From: Gammaproteobacteria bacterium
Lineage (GTDB): Bacteria; Pseudomonadota; Gammaproteobacteria; Legionellales; Legionellaceae
Reading direction: 5' to 3'
DNA: 32,825 nucleotides
Assembly: GCA_026399205.1 (NCBI GenBank)
Contig: JAPLRL010000056.1
Location: 1 to 32,825, forward strand
Below, in pieces: positions 26,286 through 32,825 of the stretch. The position numbers were made by a program, and so were the translations under genes. The number at the start of each line of letters is the position of its first letter. Position 1 is the stretch's first letter. Below the pieces are notes generated by a model. It did not search any database and had not been told where the DNA came from. It worked only from the letters and a program-made list of their open reading frames with translations.

Positions 26286-26453
26286 AGGGTGGACAAAGGA
26301 GCCTGGCGTTGATCTAATCGGTTGGTATAAAACTTCAGGCGACGTGTCCACCGGTGACTAGGAGCTAGCTAGTTCCGAGCCACCGGTGGACACGTCGCCT
26401 AATAGCTTCTCGCAATCGGGAGGCTCAACGCCAGGCTCCTTTGTCCACCCTAC
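26284..26453. repeat. Composite palindromic REP element, copy C
   Basis: This 170-bp element has 29-bp perfect outer arms (26284-26312 and 26425-26453) and 20-bp inner arms (AGGCGACGTGTCCACCGGTG and complement). Here the outer palindrome continues 7 bp into the flanks (GATGTTC at 26277-26283, GAACATC at 26454-26460), giving 36-bp arms. It is about 96% identical to copy D and in the same orientation. Confidence 0.92.
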
Positions 26454-26457
26454 GAAC

Positions 26458-26657
26458 ATCACCACATCACCACGTCACCACATCACCACATCACCACATC
26501 ACCACATCACCACGTCACCACATCACCACGTCATCACGTCATCACGTCATCACGTCATCACGTCACCACGTCATCACATCACCACATCACCACATCACCA
26601 CATCACCACATCACCACATCACCACATCACCACATCACCACATCACCACATCACCAC
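26458..26657. repeat. 8-bp tandem repeat, twenty-five units
   Basis: The basic unit is ATCACCAC. Units 3, 8 and 14 are GTCACCAC, and units 10-13 and 15 are GTCATCAC, forming a variant block in the middle; units 16-25 are uniform. Lack of spacers rules out CRISPR. The array ends about 70 bp before the start of the 1365-residue gene, so copy number could alter promoter geometry (inference). Confidence 0.93.
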
Positions 26658-26727
26658 ACCACGTCAGATGATCATTAAAAGATTTAATAGTCTATAGTTA
26701 ACCTATATGCTTAATTAAATCATCAAT

Positions 26728-29700
26728 ATGGGTAAAAGAACGCCGATATCCAGCCCGACTCAAACTGCATTAAGCACGGATCAAGCCCGCTTTCCTGCTC
26801 AACAACCCCTTGCACCCGCGACTTACTCAGCCATTTTAGACTCTTGCATTGCTGCCGATATCTTAAAAAACCCAAGCGCCTTTGTTGCCACCACAACCAA
26901 AGTGTTAGCCAACATACAACCCATTTGGCAAAATCTATATCAAAAATTCATGGCACTCGATTTAAATCATTTAAAACCTGAAGATCAAGCCATCATCAAC
27001 TTTGTGTATAAAGTCATTTATGACACAAGCATGCCAGGTCAGTTTGAAACCATTGGCCCAGAACAACGCTTTGATATCAAACAATTACAAGTCGGCAGCT
27101 TGAATCTTGAACACATTAACCTCCTGAAACAACGCGCTACTGAGTTTAATCAGTTTGTTGCGTCATCCACACAAAACCAAGATGATTTTGCTAAAAAAAC
27201 ACTAGCCATCAAATGTATAGGTGGCGCACTCACCGATTACCCAGCGTCAATTCAACATCTTGACGATGACATCATGTCACCTCAAAAGAAAAGTGAGATA
27301 TTGAGCGTCGCAAAAAAAGTCAAACCAGAGGGATTTTTCAACAATCCTGCTTATCGCGGTCGACAAGGAGAACGAGAGCGAGTGCAATCGTCATCTATTG
27401 GTATTTTAACTGACGAGGCTGTACACACCCTACCCGAGGCCATTCAAGAGCGCTTGCAACATCATCAATCTTTTCAAAAAATATCTTTTGATATTAACGA
27501 ACATGCAAATGGATTTAACCTCGCACAACAATTAGGTCAATTTGCCAGTGCAAGTGGCGCATCAGGCTCTGTGAGTGTCATGTTAGTCGCTCTCGCCGCT
27601 GCTGAGCAAACGACACCACTGACGCCAGAAGAATATCAACAGTTTGCCTTGTCTTGCAGTTCGTTTTTAGTCGGTGGTGGCTATCACTCTCTCTTTGAAT
27701 GTCTTGGGATGTTCCACTATGCAAAACAAGACGAGCTCACTTTAGGCGTAGGAAAAAGCGCGAACGATGGCGAGTTGCAGGCGCACAAACAAGATGAGCT
27801 GGAACACTTTTTATCCACTTATGATACATTCATGCCATACCATTTTGAATCTGGCGTTGTCTGGCTCAATGAAGCGCAATTTCCTGCCGCGTTTCAACCC
27901 CAACTTCAAGCCCTTCAACACGACTTATCCGAAAACGCACCCTTGGTGCAAACCGTAGATCTTGCTGATCTTTACTTGGGCCAACGCTTTTTAAAAGAAT
28001 TCAACCGATGTTGTGATTATGCCTTAATGAATAGACGAACGCGGCATGTCGACCCCAACCTCATTCAACACCTCACCATCATTGGCGCTAAATTGGTCCA
28101 AGTCGGCGCCCTCAAGCGCGAGGACTTGATCAAAAAGCTAGATTACGTTGTCGAGCCCTATCCTGCTGATAAAACAAGCCGACAAGAAGGCAACGATTAC
28201 GCAGACGAAGTCGCACGCTTAAACCAAGAAAAAAGATCTGCGCGAGACTTATTTAATCACCTTGAAACTCATCCTGAACAACTCGACGAGGCTTATGCAG
28301 CACTTCAAGACTTACCTCAACCAGCACTTGATCTCTCAACACAAACAGGCCAACTAGAACATCAAGTATACCAAGCCCTATCTGCCTCAAATGAGAGCCC
28401 TTCAGCCGATCACACCGAGCGTCTCACAGATGCGTTTAACCACTATAGTCAGCAGTTGATTACCAATAAAATGGTGTCTCATAACCCCATTGCCTTATTT
28501 TGCAAGATGCATGATTATCTAGCAGAAAAACAAGTCCTCCAAGCGCCAGAACCTGTACAAATCCACGCGATGGGGGATTTAGCTAAACTCAATGAAACAC
28601 AGTTGATTGCGAAAGGATTGCATTTACCCATCGAGGATATTTTAAAATTTAATATTCAATACCAAGACTCTCTTGCAGGAGCCCCTCAATCCACCGTATT
28701 AGCACATAAAACCCAGCAAATTATTCTAGCCTTACTCCGCGGATCAGCACAAAATCCGGCGCACCTTACACTCCATTTTTTAACACAATTGCAGACCTAT
28801 CTTGAGCAACATCCGCCACAAAGTCTAACTGACCGAAAAAATATCCTTCTCATTCTCTATCAATTTAAAGACAAGAACATCAAAGTAGGTCATAAAAATA
28901 CCTTAGATCTCTATAAAAACCAGTTTGATCTCTACATCAAGCAATGTGCCACCTGCACGGATAGCGAAAAAATACAGGCCTACCATGACCTGCTACAACA
29001 CCTAAGAGCCAATGATTTACCTCATATGGAAGTGTATATTGATAAAATGCTACAACAACTCATGCAACTCGATTTCCCTAGCAATCCAAGTGATCGTGCT
29101 GCATTTAATGCGATTTTTAAAAAATGCCAAGAATTGGGATTATTATCAAAATTAGTCCAATTTCAAGATGAGCAATCATTTGCCATCGCTTCACATCTCT
29201 ATCAACATTATGGAAACATGTATCCCGATCCTGAACTCATTCAATGGATCAAAACCCAATCGGCCCAACATGACTCATTAGAAACAACCTTTCAAACCTT
29301 ACGCCAGCAATTTATTGCCCTAGAGCAAGAGCTCACCGGACTCCCGTTGTTAGAACAAGCACAAAAACTCAATGCAAGCCCCATGGCTGCAAAATTATAC
29401 TATCTATTTCATTTTGCAGATAAGGAACCCTATGCAAGTCAAGCGTATACCTTTGATTTGTTTAGGCGCGATTTAGTTCACGCTGCTCGATTTGAGCGTG
29501 ATCCGCATCAAGCCGTGCATATTAAAGACAATTTTAACTTTGAACAATTCGATCGCGCATCTCCTCCCAAACCCGAGCCATCGCCGCTGCTAAGAGAACT
29601 AGACAAACGGATGAAAACGCTCAATTCAGCCTTGGCAAAAAATAAGTTTCAACTCCTTACCAAAAAAGGAGGACACGGGCTTAAACAAGCCAATATGGAT

Positions 29701-30825
29701 AATCTCAGCGAACTTGATTTTAAAACCATGCGAGCCGACCCAACTTACGCGGCATTGCATGAGCTCATTGATCAAGTCACCGACATCACCACTCACATAA
29801 ACCCGGCCAGAGAAAAACAAAAAGCATCGATTGAGGTGAAACTTTATCCCACTAAAACAAATTTAGTCCAAGCGTTTCGCATCACAGACCGTTACAATTC
29901 GTGCCTTCTCACCAGAAACAAAAGACATTCGGTCAACCGTGTTAGTTTTGCTTTAGCTGAAGAAACCAGACGATTTGCTTATGAAATTATTGATTCAAGC
30001 AAAAAAACACCCGTGGTCAAAAAAGGATTACTCCATTGTTCCGTTGGGTTCACTAGCAAAGATGGCAAGCAAATTCCAACACTGTTTGTGGACAGCCCCT
30101 TAGGACAAGACTTAAAAGACTACCCCGCTTATTTCGAGCAACTCATGAGCACCATCGAGGCCCATGCGCTCAATATGGGCTGTGAGCGCATTCAATTGTT
30201 TCTAGACACCAAACGTAGTGAGCATGATTTATCAGGCTACACCCCAACCGAAAACAGCCCTTACCGAGAGAGTCATATCACCTTATTATCCTCACTGACT
30301 TCAGAAAAAACACTGCCATTATACAACGTAGCGTTTAATGATAACGCCATGCATCCTCTTGTAGAAAAAACCGTTCAACTCCAATGGAAAGACAATCAAT
30401 TAACCTATGCATTGATGAATTCAGAGGGGCAGCGAGTAACAGGTACCCTCACAGCAGCTGCCTTACATACATTAGGCATCCCACCCCATCTTGAGTCTGT
30501 ACAACTGGCACAATTTGATACCCGTATTTTATATTTAATTGAAAAACAAACGAAGCTGTCCTTATTAGAAACAAAACAATGTTCATGGCAACATGGGCAT
30601 GTGGATTGGGGCGAAAAAATGAATGCACCCATTGCACCTTCGAGCTCGCTGCGTGAACAAAGCTTTTCAAGAGATATTACGACTGTGCCTAAGCCAGTCC
30701 TACAAACAAAAACAACCAATACGACCGCGACTACCGTTGATTATAAACAAAAGATGAGGGATATAACCCAGGCCGCCAAAGGGGATGAAGAACCAGCTAC
30801 TAAAATCACTGATCTGCGCCAATAG
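26728..30825 (+). CDS. Very large soluble protein, candidate type IV secretion effector, unknown function
   Basis: This 1365-residue protein has no signal peptide and no clear transmembrane segment. It is glutamine-rich and mostly helical in appearance. Three regions can be outlined. Residues 30-380 are compact and contain a small-residue stretch (QFASASGASGSVSVML, 271-286) followed by LSCSSFLVGGGYHSLFE (308-324); the GGGYHS..E motif reminds me of SidE-type and related Legionella effector phosphodiesterase domains, but this is an unverified memory. Residues 400-1000 are long helical repeats without a recognised motif. Residues about 1040-1200 are a mixed alpha/beta domain (GLLHCSVGFTSKDGKQ, then ALNMGCERIQLFLD) with a GNAT-like rhythm but no acetyl-CoA loop. 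The C-terminus is polar with a GDEEPA patch, compatible with an E-block-type Dot/Icm signal. No ribosome site is evident. Nearly identical repeats C and D bracket the gene. Confidence 0.8.
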   Translation: MGKRTPISSPTQTALSTDQARFPAQQPLAPATYSAILDSCIAADILKNPSAFVATTTKVLANIQPIWQNLYQKFMALDLNHLKPEDQAIINFVYKVIYDTSMPGQFETIGPEQRFDIKQLQVGSLNLEHINLLKQRATEFNQFVASSTQNQDDFAKKTLAIKCIGGALTDYPASIQHLDDDIMSPQKKSEILSVAKKVKPEGFFNNPAYRGRQGERERVQSSSIGILTDEAVHTLPEAIQERLQHHQSFQKISFDINEHANGFNLAQQLGQFASASGASGSVSVMLVALAAAEQTTPLTPEEYQQFALSCSSFLVGGGYHSLFECLGMFHYAKQDELTLGVGKSANDGELQAHKQDELEHFLSTYDTFMPYHFESGVVWLNEAQFPAAFQPQLQALQHDLSENAPLVQTVDLADLYLGQRFLKEFNRCCDYALMNRRTRHVDPNLIQHLTIIGAKLVQVGALKREDLIKKLDYVVEPYPADKTSRQEGNDYADEVARLNQEKRSARDLFNHLETHPEQLDEAYAALQDLPQPALDLSTQTGQLEHQVYQALSASNESPSADHTERLTDAFNHYSQQLITNKMVSHNPIALFCKMHDYLAEKQVLQAPEPVQIHAMGDLAKLNETQLIAKGLHLPIEDILKFNIQYQDSLAGAPQSTVLAHKTQQIILALLRGSAQNPAHLTLHFLTQLQTYLEQHPPQSLTDRKNILLILYQFKDKNIKVGHKNTLDLYKNQFDLYIKQCATCTDSEKIQAYHDLLQHLRANDLPHMEVYIDKMLQQLMQLDFPSNPSDRAAFNAIFKKCQELGLLSKLVQFQDEQSFAIASHLYQHYGNMYPDPELIQWIKTQSAQHDSLETTFQTLRQQFIALEQELTGLPLLEQAQKLNASPMAAKLYYLFHFADKEPYASQAYTFDLFRRDLVHAARFERDPHQAVHIKDNFNFEQFDRASPPKPEPSPLLRELDKRMKTLNSALAKNKFQLLTKKGGHGLKQANMDNLSELDFKTMRADPTYAALHELIDQVTDITTHINPAREKQKASIEVKLYPTKTNLVQAFRITDRYNSCLLTRNKRHSVNRVSFALAEETRRFAYEIIDSSKKTPVVKKGLLHCSVGFTSKDGKQIPTLFVDSPLGQDLKDYPAYFEQLMSTIEAHALNMGCERIQLFLDTKRSEHDLSGYTPTENSPYRESHITLLSSLTSEKTLPLYNVAFNDNAMHPLVEKTVQLQWKDNQLTYALMNSEGQRVTGTLTAAALHTLGIPPHLESVQLAQFDTRILYLIEKQTKLSLLETKQCSWQHGHVDWGEKMNAPIAPSSSLREQSFSRDITTVPKPVLQTKTTNTTATTVDYKQKMRDITQAAKGDEEPATKITDLRQ

Positions 30826-30835
30826 CAGGATGCTC

Positions 30836-31005
30836 GTAGGGTGGACAAAGGAGCCTGGCATTGATCTAGTCGATTGGTATAAAACTTCAGGCGACGTGTC
30901 CACCGGTGACTAGGAGCTAGCTAGTTCCGAGCCACCGGTGGACACGTCGCCTAATAGTTTCTCGCAATCGGGAGACTCAACGCTAGGCTCCTTTGTCCAC
31001 CCTAC
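30836..31005. repeat. Composite palindromic REP element, copy D
   Basis: This 170-bp element has the same layout and orientation as copy C. I count six differences between C and D, all transitions. It starts 10 bp after the stop of the 1365-residue gene and covers the last codons and stop of dapE on the other strand. Confidence 0.92.
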
Positions 31006-32146
31006 GGCCTTTTAACAACCCCTCAGCAATTCCAAGATACAACTGAGTCAACTGCAGCAATGACTCAGAAGCGATCCGCTCATTAACCTGGTGCAAGGTC
31101 GCGTTACACAATCCGAGCTCAATCACCTCTGTACCATACGGCGCAATAAATCGACCATCAGATGTTCCGCCACTGGTCGATAAAATAGGTTCTTGTTGCA
31201 AATGCTGTTGAATCACTTCACGCGTGACCTCTAAAAGCCGACCTTGAGACGTTAAAAAAGGTAAGCCATTTAAGCGCCATTGAATCACAGGGTTCAGTTG
31301 ATATTGGGTAAAACAGGCTACAATCAGGTCTTTTAAGATCGTTTCATTTTGCTCTGTATTAAACCGCACATTGCAGCTTAAGCTCAATTGCCCCGGAATG
31401 ACGTTATTGGCTCCGCTGCCTGCTTGTATCTGCGTAATTTGTAAAGTAGACGGCGGAAAATAAGCATTGCCTTCATCTAACACCAAATCGGCTAATGCGG
31501 CAATGGCGTGACTTGCTCGATGAATCGGATTATCCGCTAACTGTGGATAAGCCACATGCCCTTGTTTTCCTTGGATCACAATCGATGCGGTGAGTGATCC
31601 TCGTCGACCGATTTTAAGGGTGTCTCCACAGCGTTTTTCACTCGATGGCTCACCCACAATACAATAATCAGGACAAATACCCTGTTCTTGTAGTTTTTGC
31701 ATCAGAACCGGTGTACCCAAATCAAACTGATCGCCCTCTTCACCACTGGTGATTAAAAAACCAAGACTACCATTCAATTCAGCATGGTTTTGCACGAGTT
31801 CTTTTGCCATCACAAGCATGGCAGCGAGTCCGCCTTTCATATCGGCAACCCCACGCCCATATAAAAACCCATCTTTTTCGGTCAGTTCGAAAGGCGGCGT
31901 ATCCCACGCGTTTAAATCCCCCGGCGGCACCACATCCGTATGGCCTGCAAAAACCAACAGCGGAGAACCGGTGCCATATTGGGCATAGAGATTTGAAACA
32001 GGTGCTGCATCATAACGAACGCAGTCAAACCCCAACGCAGTGAGCTGTTGCGCAAGATAGTCTTGACAACCGGCGTCTAATGGCGTGATGGAGGGGAATT
32101 GGATGAGCTCGCGTAGAATGGAGACTAGGTGTTCTTGTTGGGTCAT
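30983..32146 (-). CDS. dapE: Succinyl-diaminopimelate desuccinylase
   Basis: This 387-residue M20-family zinc hydrolase yields L,L-diaminopimelate for peptidoglycan and lysine. Metal and catalytic residues are present: H69 and D71 in FAGHTDVVPPG, D102 in GRGVADMKGG, E136/E137 in SGEEG, and the late histidine in NATLHQVNE. RRGSLTASIVIQGKQGHVAYPQLADNPIHRA is the dimerisation-domain signature. The frame opens at 32245, but MTQQEHLVSILRELIQFPSI (ATG at 32146) matches the family start. The final codons (RRVDKGA and the TAG stop) are supplied by the end of palindromic element D, read as CGT AGG GTG GAC AAA GGA GCC TAG. Confidence 0.95.
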   Translation of the reverse strand: MTQQEHLVSILRELIQFPSITPLDAGCQDYLAQQLTALGFDCVRYDAAPVSNLYAQYGTGSPLLVFAGHTDVVPPGDLNAWDTPPFELTEKDGFLYGRGVADMKGGLAAMLVMAKELVQNHAELNGSLGFLITSGEEGDQFDLGTPVLMQKLQEQGICPDYCIVGEPSSEKRCGDTLKIGRRGSLTASIVIQGKQGHVAYPQLADNPIHRASHAIAALADLVLDEGNAYFPPSTLQITQIQAGSGANNVIPGQLSLSCNVRFNTEQNETILKDLIVACFTQYQLNPVIQWRLNGLPFLTSQGRLLEVTREVIQQHLQQEPILSTSGGTSDGRFIAPYGTEVIELGLCNATLHQVNERIASESLLQLTQLYLGIAEGLLKGRRVDKGA

Positions 32147-32219
32147 GATGGGGTTACGATATGGTAGATATATAGATGTCATCATACGCGGTAGAGTTCG
32201 TCTTGGCGAGCAGAAGTAC

Positions 32220-32292
32220 GTAGGGCGGACAAAGGAGCCTAGCATTGAGCTTACCGATTGCTAAAAGTTATCAGGCGACGTATCCACCCTAC
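32220..32292. repeat. Single-unit form of the GTAGGGTGGAC element, copy E
   Basis: This 73-bp unit runs from GTAGGGCGGACAAAGGAGCC to GGCGACGTATCCACCCTAC. It equals one half of the composite element: its interior (ATTGAGCTTACCGATTGC...) closely matches the reverse complement of the right half of copy C. It lies between the divergent dapE and yhbY genes. Confidence 0.85.
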
Positions 32293-32354
32293 GCTTCCTT
32301 AATTGAGATCAATGTGTTAATCTGCCAAACTTCTTAATCGAGCAAAAAAACACC

Positions 32355-32627
32355 ATGCTATCTTCCGCTACACGTCATCTCTTAAGAGCAAAAGCTCACA
32401 TACTCAAACCTGTCGTGCTCTTAGGCGCAAAAGGTCTAACCCCTGCTGTCATGCAAGAAATTGATATTGCCTTAGAAGCCCACGAGCTGATTAAAGTCAA
32501 ACTCACGAAACAAGACAAAGAAGCACGCGTCACTCTGGCACAAACCATCTGCCAAGAACTGCATGCTGAAAGCGTGCAAGCGATTGGGTTGATTTTGGTG
32601 TTATACAGAAAGAAACAAGCCTCTTAA
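32355..32627 (+). CDS. yhbY: YhbY-family (CRM domain) ribosome-assembly RNA-binding protein
   Basis: This 90-residue protein consists of a single CRM domain. LLRAKAHILKPVVLLGAKGLTPAVMQEID carries the GxxG-like RNA-binding loop (LGAKGLT), and the end QAIGLILVLYRKK is typical. YhbY associates with pre-50S subunits in E. coli. No strong ribosome site is seen before the ATG, but the conserved start supports the call. It is divergent from dapE. Confidence 0.95.
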   Translation: MLSSATRHLLRAKAHILKPVVLLGAKGLTPAVMQEIDIALEAHELIKVKLTKQDKEARVTLAQTICQELHAESVQAIGLILVLYRKKQAS

Positions 32628-32647
32628 CGCCACTCAGTTAATGATGA

Positions 32648-32681
32648 TAGCCTGGATGCAGCGCAGCGAAATCCAGGCTAC
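32648..32681 (-). repeat. GTAG-type REP hairpin downstream of yhbY
   Basis: On the minus strand it reads GTAGCCTGGAT, a 13-nt loop region containing GCTGCGCTGC, and ATCCAGGCTA; the arms are 32648-32657 and 32671-32680. It can act as a transcript end for yhbY, with the T-run CTTTTCC following. Confidence 0.75.
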
Positions 32682-32716
32682 TTTTCCTGGACTTTAGCCA
32701 TTTTCCGCTCCAATGT

Positions 32717-32790
32717 CCGTTCGCCCTGAGGAGGCGCATACTCTATCTAAATCAATGGCACTGAAGCTTAACGCGCCGTCTCGAAGGGTG
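32717..32790. repeat. Imperfect palindromic repeat fragment
   Basis: CGTTCGCCCTGAGGAGGCGC and, 40 bp on, GCGCCGTCTCGAAGGGTG form an imperfect inverted repeat of a type common in proteobacterial intergenic DNA. The following TAACTTCATCGGTAAGC (to the window end) resembles the interior of composite element A. Confidence 0.4.
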
Positions 32791-32825
32791 TTGCATCTAA
32801 CTTCATCGGTAAGCATAACCCGATA

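Larger units (their letters stand above)
26186..26727. other. Repeat-packed intergenic region before the 1365-residue gene
   Basis: This 542-bp gap holds, in order, a GC-rich stretch, six 11-bp tandem units, palindromic element C, twenty-five 8-bp tandem units and about 60 bp of AT-rich sequence with a TATAGT hexamer (26693-26698) but no clear -35 box or ribosome site. The histidine-rich open frames across it are products of the tandem repeat. Confidence 0.7.

Noticed and set aside
26060-26351. Minus-strand frames with repeated HPTNIPR-type peptides
   Set aside because: They are translations of the 11-bp tandem repeat and element C.
26458-26657. CRISPR-like appearance of the repeated array
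   Set aside because: Units are 8 bp with no spacers and no cas genes nearby; it is a simple tandem repeat.
26386-26697. Histidine/threonine-rich open frames over the 8-bp array
   Set aside because: They arise from the low-complexity repeat; two frames give the same composition and there is no ribosome site.
26675-26715. PmrA-type box (TTAA repeats) before the 1365-residue gene
   Set aside because: TTAA motifs start at 26675, 26684, 26698 and 26711 with spacings of 9, 14 and 13, not the 11-bp spacing expected for PmrA tandem sites.
30030-30215. GNAT acetyltransferase domain in the 1365-residue protein
   Set aside because: Strand/helix rhythm is suggestive but the acetyl-CoA binding loop (Q/R-x-x-G-x-G/A) is absent, so no domain is called.
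32147-32245. N-terminal extension of DapE
   Set aside because: Known DapE proteins start at the residue equivalent to the ATG at 32146; the upstream part reaches into repeat copy E.

Overview
The window looks like a chromosomal segment of a gammaproteobacterium, most likely of the Legionellales (Legionella/Coxiella/Aquicella-like). Three things suggest this: the housekeeping genes are gammaproteobacterial in type (mraZ-rsmH-ftsL-ftsI-murE with meso-diaminopimelate specificity, dnaE, yajQ, sohB, dapD, dapE, yhbY); there is a compact PPP-fold phosphatase of the kind used as a Dot/Icm effector (WipA/WipB-like); and there is a very large orphan soluble protein of effector type. The order is an inference from gene content. 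No rRNA or tRNA gene is visible.

Layout. 1-225 (-): N-terminal part of a REP-associated tyrosine transposase (RAYT), with a GTAG-type REP hairpin at 343-365. 480-3520: a fatty acid desaturase, the lytic transglycosylase MltA, and on the other strand, overlapping mltA, a small secreted protein made of two six-cysteine repeats. 3820-4938: WipA/B-like phosphatase. 4963-14284 (-): benE-type permease, a large peptide-type ABC solute-binding protein, two ABC permeases and dnaE, read in that order. 14429-16664 (-): yajQ, an unknown 130-residue protein and sohB. 16664-21512 (-): first half of the dcw cell-wall/division cluster with a recognisable MraZ operator and promoter. 21873-26185 (+): a gamma-family PLP enzyme (cystathionine synthase/lyase type), dapD, a probable beta-barrel outer-membrane protein and a secreted protein. 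26728-30825 (+): the 1365-residue orphan. 30983-32627: dapE (-) and yhbY (+).

The most striking non-coding content is a dense population of palindromic repeats. At least five types occur: (i) a composite element bounded by GTAGGGTGGACAAAGGAGCC and its complement, with four full copies, one half-unit and one solo end; (ii) a 90-bp element with 32-bp arms (GTCATCCTGAGC type), two full copies plus one half; (iii) a 27-bp-arm hairpin between benE and yajQ; (iv) GTAGCCTGGAT-type REPs; (v) the RAYT-proximal GTTGGGCC hairpin. Several of these have been absorbed into genes. They supply the last codons and stop of dapE and of the phosphatase gene, an internal in-frame insert in the phosphatase, and spurious 5' extensions of two ORFs.

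Functionally the window combines peptidoglycan synthesis and turnover (dcw genes, MltA, DapD and DapE for diaminopimelate), envelope proteins, one peptide-type import system without its ATPase, and two candidate host-interaction proteins. The 1365-residue gene is bracketed by nearly identical copies of repeat (i) and preceded by two different short tandem repeats. That makes 26.2-31.0 kb the most unusual part of the window.
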